Position numbers and translations under genes: made by a program
Notes under the pieces: model-generated
Databases searched by the model: none
Told to the model about the DNA's origin: nothing
Seen by the model: the letters and a program-made list of their open reading frames with translations, nothing else
Shown: in pieces, positions 31,509 through 38,959 of the stretch
How positions within the stretch are numbered: the first letter of the stretch is position 1
How the letters are laid out: each line of letters opens with the position of its first letter
Assembly: GCA_014360755.1 (NCBI GenBank)
Contig: JACIWX010000012.1
Span: 1-44,939 of the forward strand
Direction: 5' to 3'
DNA: 44,939 nt
Origin: Chloroflexota bacterium
GTDB lineage: Bacteria > Chloroflexota > Anaerolineae > UBA2200

Positions 31509-34500
31509 TTAAACCTCTCTTTCGGGAATTGTGATTTCTACCATCTTCGTCGTATCGTTGCCGAAGATGTCCACCACTTTCACCAGCACCTTGTATGTGC
31601 CTGGCTGCTCATAAGTGTGGGTGGCTTCGGTTTCTAACTTCGGGTTCTTGCGCGTGCGGAAGGACTGCCAGCCGTTGTGGAAGGTGTCATCCTTGTAGTC
31701 CCAGTCCACCGCCCAGTAGTCAATGTAGTCGGTAAACTTTTTGATTTTCTCGCGTACCTCGTCGGGTAGATACTCCGGGTTGGCGATGATAAAGTCTTTC
31801 AGTCGCACGGTAAGGACCCCACCCTGGCCCTCCCCGACATCGGGGAGGGGAGCAGCCCCTCGACGTCGGGGGGGACTGCAGGGGGTGACCCCGTGCTCCA
31901 GTTCCAAGTAGTTCAGGTCGAAGAAGCGCAACTCTTCTTTGGCGGGATTGGTCACTTCCAGCGCCTCGCGCGGGATGGAGACCAGCCGAATCTTCACCCC
32001 ATAATCCTCGCCTACCTGGCTGACCAGGTCGTGCAACCCCATCTCAAAGTCCCAACCGAGAAAGTGCACCTCGCGCACGCCAGCACCTTGCGCCTCTTTC
32101 AAGGTCTGGCGGATTTCCCGCATGGTGACGGGCGAGTCCACGCTGCCCACGTGGACATAGGCGCGCGCCTTCTTGCCGTGCAGGGTCTTGAAGCCGGTGA
32201 CAGGTTCGGCGCGGTAGAGCTGCAGGATGAACTGGACGTAGCGCTCCCAGTGGCCGTTGGCAGCCAGTTTGTGGCGCTCGTAGTTGCCCAGGTTGAGGAT
32301 CTCAAAGGGCTTGCAGCCCTCAATTTGTAGCATTCGCTTGCGGGTAACCTGGATCGCCCACTTGGACAGGTCGCAGCCGATCCAGCGCCGGCCCAGTTTC
32401 TCTGCCACCGCCAGCGTGGTGCCGGAGCCGCAGTTGTGCACAGCGCAAACTTCGGTCAGGAAAGAATGTGCGCCTTCGACCTCCAGGTCGTAGACTTCTT
32501 CCTCTGTTTCCATATACTCGATAGCAATAATCTCCGCAGGCTGTAAATAAATCTCACTCCAACCCTCTCCGACATCGAGGGAAGCCTCACCCCGGCCCTC
32601 CTCCTTTTTATTCCTCCCATCGACGGGGGGACGTCTCCCTTCGTCCCCCCGATGTCGGGGGGACCACAGGGGGGTAAAGACAATGTCTCCCACCTTTAGA
32701 GTGGCTGCACGTCGCCACTGACAGTAATGATCCTCCGAGGGTGTTGCTTCCTGTGTGGCTTCGAAAATGTGCTCTAAAACAGCCTCGCGGCGATGGAAGA
32801 CATCCTCATTGGTGACACGGACAACATTCAGGCCAAGGGCTTCAAGGTATTCTGTTCGCGCGGCATCGTATTCCTGGCTTTCCGGGGTGAAGTGGGAGTC
32901 ACCATCCACTTCGATAACAAGGCCCGCTTCCCAAGAGTAAAAGTCTGCAATGTAAGGGCCAATGGGATGCTGGCGTCGGAATTTTACGCCAAGTTGTTCG
33001 CCTCGCAAGGCTTGCCAAAGCAAGCCTTCGGCTGCGGTCATTTCCTTGCGCAATTCGCGCGAGCGGAGGAAATGCTCTTGAGGGATGTGTTTCCAGGTAC
33101 GCTGAGCGCCGTAGGAGAGAGTGCGCTTCTGGCAAAGCACCCGATGGTCGCCGGTCACCCATAGCGTTTGGGGGCTCAGGTTGTGCCGGATGCCAACCAT
33201 TAGGCCCCGATGATGCTTGCGGATGGTGCGTAGCACGCGGTGAGGCTGCCCGTCATGAGCCAGCACCCAGTCGCCAGGCTGGAGGTTTTCAATGGGGATG
33301 AGGACCCCACCCCAGCCCTCCCCGACATCGGGGAGGGAGTCCCTACTGGCATCAGGGAGGGAGTCCACACTGACATCGAGGCGGGAGACGCCACCGTAGC
33401 TGCTCGAAGCACCTCCCCCGTCGGCGCGCAGAGCACCTCCCCCGTCGGCGCGCAGAGCACCTCCCCCGTTGACGGGGGAGGTTGGGAGGGGGACCCACAC
33501 CCGCGTCCCCTTGCGTACGCAGAAAAAGTCGGCCACCAGGTCACCTTCACGAGAGGAGGCTTTGATGATACGGTCTAACAGCCTCTCGGGTTTTTGCGTT
33601 TGGAAGCCAGTATTCTCCCTTGATTGTGCAGCAAGCCCCAGCGAGGGGATGTCATCCCAGACATCTGGTACTTTCTTCTTCCTTATCAGGTCGCCTTCCG
33701 AATCCAACTCCAAGAAGTGTTTGATACGGATATTGCCTGTTTTTGTTCGCAGGATACGGCCCGACTGCTCCAATTGAGCAAGACTCTCATCAGAGTAATC
33801 TCCTTTAGGCGTAGTGTAGAAATATCGTCCCTCCTCATCAAGCTGATACCGCCCTTTGTCTGGGCTCTCTTTCAGGCCATAGTACAGATCTCCCGCGAAC
33901 ACAGTGTCGATGCTCTTGGCATAGCGCAATATCACCTCGTGTTTAGTCGCAAACCTGATAGGACTTGGCGATTGTGGCCCCTCAAATCTCCAAATCACTT
34001 GATTGAGAAAGTTGGTGTCTCCGAAAATCTCGTCACAGACAACTTTGATATACTGCGCGATGTCAGCGCCGAGATGGATATAGATACTCCCATCCTCCGC
34101 CAGCAGTTCCCGCATCAGCACCAGGCGCTCGTACATCATCTGCAGGTAGGAGTCCAGGCCGCGGCCCCAGGTGTCGCGGTAGGCTTTCTCCTCGATGATG
34201 GAGGGCTCCTTAACGAACTCCTCGTCGCCCACGCGCACGCGGAAGGAAAAGTCCTGGCCGGTGGCGAAGGGCGGGTCAATGTAGATGAGGTTGATCTTGC
34301 CGGCAAAGCGCGGCAGGAGTGAGGACATGACCACCTTGTTATCGCCCCAGATGAGCATATTGCGCCAGGTATCGTCGCGGGGCATCAGCGTCCACAGGTC
34401 GCGCTGAATCCGCTCGCGGTCCGCCTTGGATTCGTTGATCGTCTCCACCACCTGGAAGGGCAGGATGGTGCGCTCCACCGGGCGCAGATTGCCCTCCTCA

Positions 34501-34547
34501 TCGTACTTGCCGACCCAGACCAGTTCCGTGCGGGTGATTCCTTTCAT
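31509..34547 (-). CDS. mod: Type III-like DNA methyltransferase (Mod) interrupted by an intein
   Basis: 1012 residues from the ATG at 34547, which has GGAGGT ten bases upstream; the in-frame ATG at 34565 is the alternative. The N-terminal extein has the catalytic IYIDPPFATG (about residues 89-98), followed by the probable target-recognition region. Residues 343-705 are an intein. The C-extein resumes with CGSGTTLAVAEKLGRRW, so splicing rebuilds the SAM motif I DFFCGSG. Motif IV before motif I is the beta-class order of type III Mod proteins. The spliced protein would be 649 residues, a normal size. The C-terminal region carries a palindrome-encoded insertion and ends in a PKD-like strand set (HTYEQPGTYKVLVKVVD). 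It heads the operon with its own strong promoter. Confidence 0.88.
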   Translation of the reverse strand: MKGITRTELVWVGKYDEEGNLRPVERTILPFQVVETINESKADRERIQRDLWTLMPRDDTWRNMLIWGDNKVVMSSLLPRFAGKINLIYIDPPFATGQDFSFRVRVGDEEFVKEPSIIEEKAYRDTWGRGLDSYLQMMYERLVLMRELLAEDGSIYIHLGADIAQYIKVVCDEIFGDTNFLNQVIWRFEGPQSPSPIRFATKHEVILRYAKSIDTVFAGDLYYGLKESPDKGRYQLDEEGRYFYTTPKGDYSDESLAQLEQSGRILRTKTGNIRIKHFLELDSEGDLIRKKKVPDVWDDIPSLGLAAQSRENTGFQTQKPERLLDRIIKASSREGDLVADFFCVRKGTRVWVPLPTSPVNGGGALRADGGGALRADGGGASSSYGGVSRLDVSVDSLPDASRDSLPDVGEGWGGVLIPIENLQPGDWVLAHDGQPHRVLRTIRKHHRGLMVGIRHNLSPQTLWVTGDHRVLCQKRTLSYGAQRTWKHIPQEHFLRSRELRKEMTAAEGLLWQALRGEQLGVKFRRQHPIGPYIADFYSWEAGLVIEVDGDSHFTPESQEYDAARTEYLEALGLNVVRVTNEDVFHRREAVLEHIFEATQEATPSEDHYCQWRRAATLKVGDIVFTPLWSPRHRGDEGRRPPVDGRNKKEEGRGEASLDVGEGWSEIYLQPAEIIAIEYMETEEEVYDLEVEGAHSFLTEVCAVHNCGSGTTLAVAEKLGRRWIGCDLSKWAIQVTRKRMLQIEGCKPFEILNLGNYERHKLAANGHWERYVQFILQLYRAEPVTGFKTLHGKKARAYVHVGSVDSPVTMREIRQTLKEAQGAGVREVHFLGWDFEMGLHDLVSQVGEDYGVKIRLVSIPREALEVTNPAKEELRFFDLNYLELEHGVTPCSPPRRRGAAPLPDVGEGQGGVLTVRLKDFIIANPEYLPDEVREKIKKFTDYIDYWAVDWDYKDDTFHNGWQSFRTRKNPKLETEATHTYEQPGTYKVLVKVVDIFGNDTTKMVEITIPEREV
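31814..31893 (-). repeat. GC-rich palindromes inserted in frame in the C-terminal part of mod
   Basis: CCTCCCCGACATCGGGGAGG and CCCCTCGACGTCGGGGGG occur back to back and encode a SPPRRRGAAPLPDVGEG-type peptide between two otherwise continuous conserved segments (YLELEHG and LTVRLKDF). The LPDVGEG peptide is shared with the intein insertion. Confidence 0.75.
32553..32690 (-). repeat. GC-rich palindromes in the C-terminal intein half
   Basis: Units based on CTCTCCGACATCGAGGG, CCCATCGACGGGGGG and CCCCCCGATGTCGGGGGG follow one another, encoding a Gly/Arg/Glu-rich stretch between the TLKVGDIVFTPL and IYLQPAEIIAIEY strands of the Hint domain. Confidence 0.72.
33300..33495 (-). repeat. Palindromes and a 24-bp tandem repeat in the N-terminal intein half
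   Basis: Two copies plus a partial third of a 24-base unit (ACCTCCCCCGTCGGCGCGCA then GAGC) lie at 33411-33471, encoding GGGALRAD repeats. A CCCCCGTTGACGGGGG palindrome follows, and CCTCCCCGACATCGGGGAGG lies at about 33318. The stretch falls between block A and the IENLQPGD strand, a loop of the Hint fold. Confidence 0.78.
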
Positions 34548-34657
34548 GAACCCCCTTACCTCCATATCCGCCTTGCTATTTCATCGTTGTCCAACCACAC
34601 TAGAACAGTTCCAATAACACGTATCGCGCCCTTCCCCAAGCCGCAAAAGACGGTCAT

Positions 34658-34686
34658 ATTGTAAAATGAGCCATGCCTTTTGTCAA
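34658..34686 (-). promoter_or_regulatory. Strong predicted promoter of the restriction-modification operon
   Basis: On the minus strand TTGACA (34686-34681), 17 bases, TACAAT (34663-34658): 11 of 12 consensus positions. Transcription would start near 34651, leaving a leader of about 100 nt before mod. Confidence 0.65.
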
Positions 34687-34808
34687 ACTTTACCAATCTA
34701 TTGCGTGCACTTCGCTTAGGACAAGCCGCCCAGCATCAGCCATCAATGAATGGGTTGCACCTGCATTCGTTTCCTACATTCGTTGATGGCTATAAGCCCC
34801 ACCTCGCT

Positions 34809-34836
34809 TTGACAGCGCCTAACTTCTCAATAGAAT
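34809..34836 (+). promoter_or_regulatory. Predicted promoter of the subtilase gene
   Basis: TTGACA (34809-34814), 16 bases, TAGAAT (34831-34836). The start would fall near 34843, just before the ATG at 34846 and after the ATG at 34837, which argues against the earliest in-frame start and suggests a leaderless or very short leader. Confidence 0.55.
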
Positions 34837-34845
34837 ATGTCCCTG

Positions 34846-37119
34846 ATGGACAACATACACCCCAAACCTCAACCGATGAACCACCAGCAATCCAAAAGGC
34901 TGTATTTCCTATTGCCGATCATCTTATTGCTGCTTGGCAGCGTCGCTCCTTTGCTCCATGCCCAAGCACCCGAAGATTCCTATGTGCTAGATTCTACTCT
35001 GCGCATGTTCCGTGCGCTGCGCGCCGCGGAGAATGCCCCGCCCCGCATCCGCGCCCTCCTGCAGTCCGACAAAGTGGGGGTAAGCATCCGCTTCCGCCCA
35101 AGCCTGCGCCAGCCGAGTCTGGCGCAGATGGAAAAGCAACTGGGCATCGAATTCGCACGCGTGAACGGCAAGACTGCCCGCGTTGGCAACATCTATGGAG
35201 CACGGGTATCCTGGGAAGCGCTGGAGCAACTGGCGAGATGGCCAGGTGTTGAGCGCATAGACTCCACCTGGAAGCCCGTTGTCGCAGCGCCTCTGGACGT
35301 GAGCATCCCCGAAATACGGGCAAATTTAGTCTGGAACCTGCTGGACGCCGGCGGCTGGCCGCTCACCGGACGCGGCGTGGTCATCGCCGACTTTGACACT
35401 GGCGTGGACGTCTTTCACCCTGACCTGTGGCGTGCCGATGGCGGGACATACCCGTGGCTGGACGTGGACGGCAATGGCAGGTTCGATCCCGGCATAGACG
35501 CTGTTGACCTCAACCGCAATGGCTCAGCCGAGCCCACGGAACGCTTGAATTTCATAGACAGCAGTTCGTCCCCGGCTGATGGCATTCCCGGCACCAACGA
35601 TGGCGCCTTCCATGCTGCTACCGACTGGCTGTACAACGATGCCAATGGCAATAGCAAACGTGACTTTGGCCCTACAAGCGGCTTTGCCGAAGCCCACCCC
35701 ACCTATGGCGAGCGCCTCTTTCTGCTCAACGACAGCAATCAAAACGGCACCGTGGATATAGGAGAGGTTTTGCTCGCGCTGGGCACCTGCAAAGTGCAGC
35801 GCGTGCTCGGCCCCAATGCCTCGGAATACATCCGCGGCGTGAACCTCATCTCTGCCCCGCCGGACAGCGATGGCCATGGCACGCAAGTATGCAGCATCCT
35901 AGCGGGTGGCAATCCTGGCTTGCGCCGCTATGTCGGCGTAGCGCCGGATGCGAGATTGCTGGTTGCCCAATGCCTGCATAATGAGAATACCTATACGACC
36001 TACATCCCCTGGGCAGAGGAGAATGGTGCCCAGATCATGCTCTATGAATTCGGCAGTTGGATTCAGGAATTCATGGATGGCACATCCAACCTGGAGCGCA
36101 TGTTGGACGCCGAAGCCGCCAAAGGCATCATCCAGGTCGCCCCTGCCGGCAATCTCGCTGAGAGCAATAAACATGCCAGCCTCCTTTTGGGTGGCGGCGC
36201 ACCTAACAACGTAGCCAATGTACGCTTCGCCGTCCCTCCTGGCTGGGGGCTGAAGGAGGCTTACCTCAGCGTCCTCTGGCGCGCTCCCCTCGATGCGCTG
36301 AGCGTGCAGCTCATCACCCCCTCAGGCGCTACCGTTTCCCTGCCGGGGAACGACTCGGTTGTTATTGCTGACGGCCATTATGTCGTCAGTTCGCGCGATC
36401 GCTCTCCTGCCACCTCCCGTTTTGACATTTGGATACACCGTGGCGGCGCTGACATCACCCCTGGCAACTGGACCCTGCGGCTGCGCAACCAAACTACCTC
36501 CTGGGTCAATGTCCATGCCTATGTCGGGGACGATGTGTCCTCCTGGGAAGGCGGTATCATTTTTCTCGACAATGTAGACGCCATGTGCACCGTGACTTCA
36601 CCCGCCACCGCAAACAGCGCCATCACTGTGGCTTCCTACAGCACGCGGGCAAGGGAAGGGACCACGCCTCCGGGAAGTCTGTCCCCCTTCAGCAGCCAGG
36701 GTCCGCGCATTGACGGGGAATGGGTGATGGACCTGGCTGCTCCCGGTCACTACGATATCGCCTGCGCCCGCTCCAAAGACATCTCTGGCGCAACCTTCGG
36801 CCAGTATGCTTGGTTTGGTGGAACCAGCGCCGCGGCTGCTCATGTCGCTGGAGCAGTTGCCCTTTTGCTGCAGAGAAACCCCTTTCTCAGCCCAGCACAG
36901 ATGATGCAACTGCTGCAGTCCACCGCACGCCAGGATGCCTACACCGGCGTCAGAAACGAAAGGTGGGGCTATGGCAAGCTGGATGCTTGGGCGGCCTTGG
37001 CTGCTATCCCGACCCCCACGCCTATACCCACTCCTACCTTGACCCCCACCATCACTCCCACTCCACGCGTGCGCTTCTTCCTGCCTCTTATCATGAAGGG
37101 AGTAATGAGTGAGAAGTAA
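34846..37119 (+). CDS. Secreted subtilisin-like serine protease (S8) with calcium-loop insert
   Basis: 757 residues from the ATG at 34846, chosen from the promoter position; 34837 and 34876 are alternatives, the last giving the most typical signal peptide (MNHQQSKRLYFLLPI onward, cleavage after HAQA). The catalytic triad is ADFDTGVDVFHPD (Asp), DSDGHGTQVCS (His) and GGTSAAAAHVAGA (Ser); APAGN supplies the oxyanion Asn. Between Asp and His an insert holds three EF-hand-like loops (DVDGNGRFDPG, DANGNSKRDFG, DSNQNGTVDIGE), likely calcium sites. A Thr/Pro linker and a FFLPLIMKG tail end the protein, like the motif in the first gene of the window. It is divergent from the restriction operon. Confidence 0.9.
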   Translation: MDNIHPKPQPMNHQQSKRLYFLLPIILLLLGSVAPLLHAQAPEDSYVLDSTLRMFRALRAAENAPPRIRALLQSDKVGVSIRFRPSLRQPSLAQMEKQLGIEFARVNGKTARVGNIYGARVSWEALEQLARWPGVERIDSTWKPVVAAPLDVSIPEIRANLVWNLLDAGGWPLTGRGVVIADFDTGVDVFHPDLWRADGGTYPWLDVDGNGRFDPGIDAVDLNRNGSAEPTERLNFIDSSSSPADGIPGTNDGAFHAATDWLYNDANGNSKRDFGPTSGFAEAHPTYGERLFLLNDSNQNGTVDIGEVLLALGTCKVQRVLGPNASEYIRGVNLISAPPDSDGHGTQVCSILAGGNPGLRRYVGVAPDARLLVAQCLHNENTYTTYIPWAEENGAQIMLYEFGSWIQEFMDGTSNLERMLDAEAAKGIIQVAPAGNLAESNKHASLLLGGGAPNNVANVRFAVPPGWGLKEAYLSVLWRAPLDALSVQLITPSGATVSLPGNDSVVIADGHYVVSSRDRSPATSRFDIWIHRGGADITPGNWTLRLRNQTTSWVNVHAYVGDDVSSWEGGIIFLDNVDAMCTVTSPATANSAITVASYSTRAREGTTPPGSLSPFSSQGPRIDGEWVMDLAAPGHYDIACARSKDISGATFGQYAWFGGTSAAAAHVAGAVALLLQRNPFLSPAQMMQLLQSTARQDAYTGVRNERWGYGKLDAWAALAAIPTPTPIPTPTLTPTITPTPRVRFFLPLIMKGVMSEK

Positions 37120-37123
37120 TGCA

Positions 37124-37179
37124 GTTCGTAGTAGGCGCTTCAGCGCCGTGATAACGCGCTAAAGGTGCGCCCTACGAAC
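37124..37179 (+). terminator. Palindrome after the subtilase gene
   Basis: GTTCGTAGTAGGCGC pairs with GCGCCCTACGAAC around inner GGCGC/GCGCT arms. It starts five bases after the stop codon and could end transcription or protect the 3' end, but no T-run follows, so it may simply be another dispersed repeat. Confidence 0.4.
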
Positions 37180-37202
37180 AAAGGGGGAGGACGCAATTCC
37201 GA

Positions 37203-37951
37203 GTGTAGTTCAGTTTTGGGGCAGAATATGGATAAGCGTGGACAGCGGCGTTTGCCATTGAGCCTGCCAGGGATTTCAATCCCTGGCTGAAGGGGATAAA
37301 GTCCCCTGAAGGGGGCTGCTGGCAGCCATCACTCGGCTTTAGCCGACTTACGTTTCAGCCAGGGAATTGATTCCCTGGCATCATCTGCGCCTGGGCTCCC
37401 ATGCCCAGGCGAGGTGGTCTCCTGTGTCACCCTGAGAGAGTGTTGAAAATCTTGTCACCCTGAGCGAAGCGAAGAGCCTGCCCTGAGTGCAACGAAGGGG
37501 TCTCGCGTAACTTTAGCCGTATTTTCCCAAACACTGCGAGATGCTTCACTTCCCCTTCGCTTTGCTCAGCGCGAAGGTTCAGCATGACATTGGAAGGGCT
37601 TTTTCAACACTCTCACCCTGAGGCGAAGCCGAAGGGCTTGCCCTGAGTACAACGAAGGGGTCTCATGGAACTGAGGGAGATTCTTCGCCGCTACGCGGCT
37701 CAGAATGACCATGGGAGAGCAGGTGCTCTCACGTTTGGCGTGGACGGCGGGTGGTCCACCTGGAGCAGTCTCACACTCGGCGTGGATCACAGTCCACGCT
37801 GGGTATCAGATAGCCCCGTCTACTTGAGGAGCGAATCCGTTCAATCCGTTCCCCAAATCTGCTGACAGTGATCGTTCTTGGTCCAGACTTGGCTGCTTTT
37901 CATCCGCCTGAGGCTATGCAAGGCATTTCTTGCCCCAAAGTTGAACTACAC
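37203..37951 (+). repeat. Compound palindromic repeat, copy B
   Basis: It starts GTGTAGTTCAGTTTTGGGGC and ends with the near-perfect inverse TGCCCCAAAGTTGAACTACA plus C (19 of 21 positions), so it may be a discrete element of about 750 bases. About 420 bases of it match copy A in inverted orientation. MITE-like copy 6 is inserted at 37436-37614. The right part runs up to the galU promoter. Confidence 0.75.
37436..37614 (+). repeat. MITE-like element, copy 6 (179 bp), nested in compound repeat B
   Basis: Perfect ends GAGAGTGTTGAAAA and TTTTCAACACTCTC, flanked on both sides by ACCCTGA. Compound repeat A carries the same target once, without the element (reverse strand around 25734-25740), so the insertion and its 7-bp target duplication can be read directly. 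Confidence 0.92.
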
Positions 37952-37968
37952 CCACAATTTCCCTTTAC

Positions 37969-37997
37969 TTGCACGTACTGCCACTTTGCGCTACAAT
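37969..37997 (+). promoter_or_regulatory. Predicted promoter for galU
   Basis: TTGCAC (37969-37974), 17 bases, TACAAT (37992-37997). The start near 38004 leaves a leader of about 32 nt containing GAAAGGAAG before the ATG at 38036. Confidence 0.5.
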
Positions 37998-38035
37998 ACG
38001 GCTGCGAAGCGGAAGGCTCTGTAGAAAGGAAGAGC

Positions 38036-38959
38036 ATGCAAAAAAATCAGGATGTATACAAAGCCGTGATTCCCGTTGGGGGCTTGGGCACACGCCTTCT
38101 GCCTGCCACAAAGGTACTGCCCAAGGAGTTGCTCCCGGTTGGTCGTCGCCCTATGGTTCAGTATGTCGTCGAAGAAATGCGCGCCGCTGGCTTGGAGAAC
38201 ATTTGCTTCGTTACCGGCCGCCGCAAGACACTCATCCAGGAGCATTTTGACCACGACCCCGAATTGGTACGCCACCTCCAAGACCGCGGCCTCGATGAGC
38301 TCCTCGCCGAGCTAGCGTACCTGGAATCCGGTTTTCACCTGACGTACATCCGACAAAGCGGGCCACAGGGCTTGGCAGATGCGCTGAGCCTAGCGGAGGA
38401 TTTCGTCGCAGGGCAACCCTTTGTGCTTGCCCTGGGGGATTCCATCATGTGCGAGCCGGAGATGGGTTCGCTGCTGCGCAAGATGATCCGGGAACACTTG
38501 GAGCACGATGTGGCAGCAACCATCGCCGTCGAGAAACTGCCTCCTGAAAGGGCAAAAGCCTATAGTTTTGTGCTCCCCCAGGAAGGCACAGCGGTCCAGG
38601 CTGAGGTGTTTGAGGTCGCCGAGGTCAGCGACAAGCCTCCACAGCCCTCAGGCAATTGGGCAATTGCCGCACGCTTCGTCTTCAGCCCTGCCATTTTCGC
38701 GGCTATCCGCCGCTCTCGGCCCAGCCGTGCAGGTGAGCTGCGTTTGACCGACGCCATTCGCATCCTGCTCCGACAGGGCAAGAAAGTGCAAGCAGTTCCC
38801 CTCTCTCCCGATCAGCGGCACCATGATATTGGTAGCTTTGGTGGCTACTTCCGCGCCTTTTTGGAATTCGCCTTGAAGGACCACTATTACGGCGCTGAAG
38901 TACGCAGCTACTTGGAAGAACTCATGGCGCGAAAAGAGGAATGGTATGGTGATGAATAA
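38036..38959 (+). CDS. galU: UTP-glucose-1-phosphate uridylyltransferase
   Basis: 307 residues from the ATG at 38036, preceded by AAAGGAAG; the open frame from 37868 adds a leader that lies upstream of the predicted promoter. The nucleotidyltransferase motif GGLGTRLLPATKVLPKELLP, followed by the GalU-type MVQYVVEEMRAAG and a FVLALGDSIM strand, defines the family. It makes UDP-glucose for glycans, glycogen-type polymers and the Leloir pathway. Its stop overlaps the site-2 protease start by 14 bases. Confidence 0.92.
   Translation: MQKNQDVYKAVIPVGGLGTRLLPATKVLPKELLPVGRRPMVQYVVEEMRAAGLENICFVTGRRKTLIQEHFDHDPELVRHLQDRGLDELLAELAYLESGFHLTYIRQSGPQGLADALSLAEDFVAGQPFVLALGDSIMCEPEMGSLLRKMIREHLEHDVAATIAVEKLPPERAKAYSFVLPQEGTAVQAEVFEVAEVSDKPPQPSGNWAIAARFVFSPAIFAAIRRSRPSRAGELRLTDAIRILLRQGKKVQAVPLSPDQRHHDIGSFGGYFRAFLEFALKDHYYGAEVRSYLEELMARKEEWYGDE

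Larger units (their letters stand above)
32433..33521 (-). mobile_element. Intein with DUF559 nuclease domain in mod motif I
   Basis: 363 codons. It begins with Cys (CVRKGTRVWV, block A), has IENLQPGDWVLAHDG and the block B WVTGDHRVL with its Thr and His, and ends EEVYDLEVEGAHSF then AVHN before a +1 Cys: all residues needed for splicing. Between blocks B and F lies a complete DUF559 domain (MTAAEGLLWQALRG, KFRRQHPIGPYIADFY, LVIEVDGDSH), a PD-(D/E)XK/Vsr-like fold that could serve as the homing nuclease. Two stretches inside are GC-rich palindromic repeats. The insertion site is the invariant SAM-binding motif, a typical intein target. Confidence 0.88.

Noticed and set aside
33411..33471. 24-bp tandem repeat resembling a CRISPR array
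   Set aside because: The units are adjacent without spacers and lie within an intact coding frame.
34680..35252. 190-codon ORF overlapping the subtilase start
   Set aside because: It is out of frame with the subtilase, has no recognisable domain, and its start precedes the predicted subtilase promoter.
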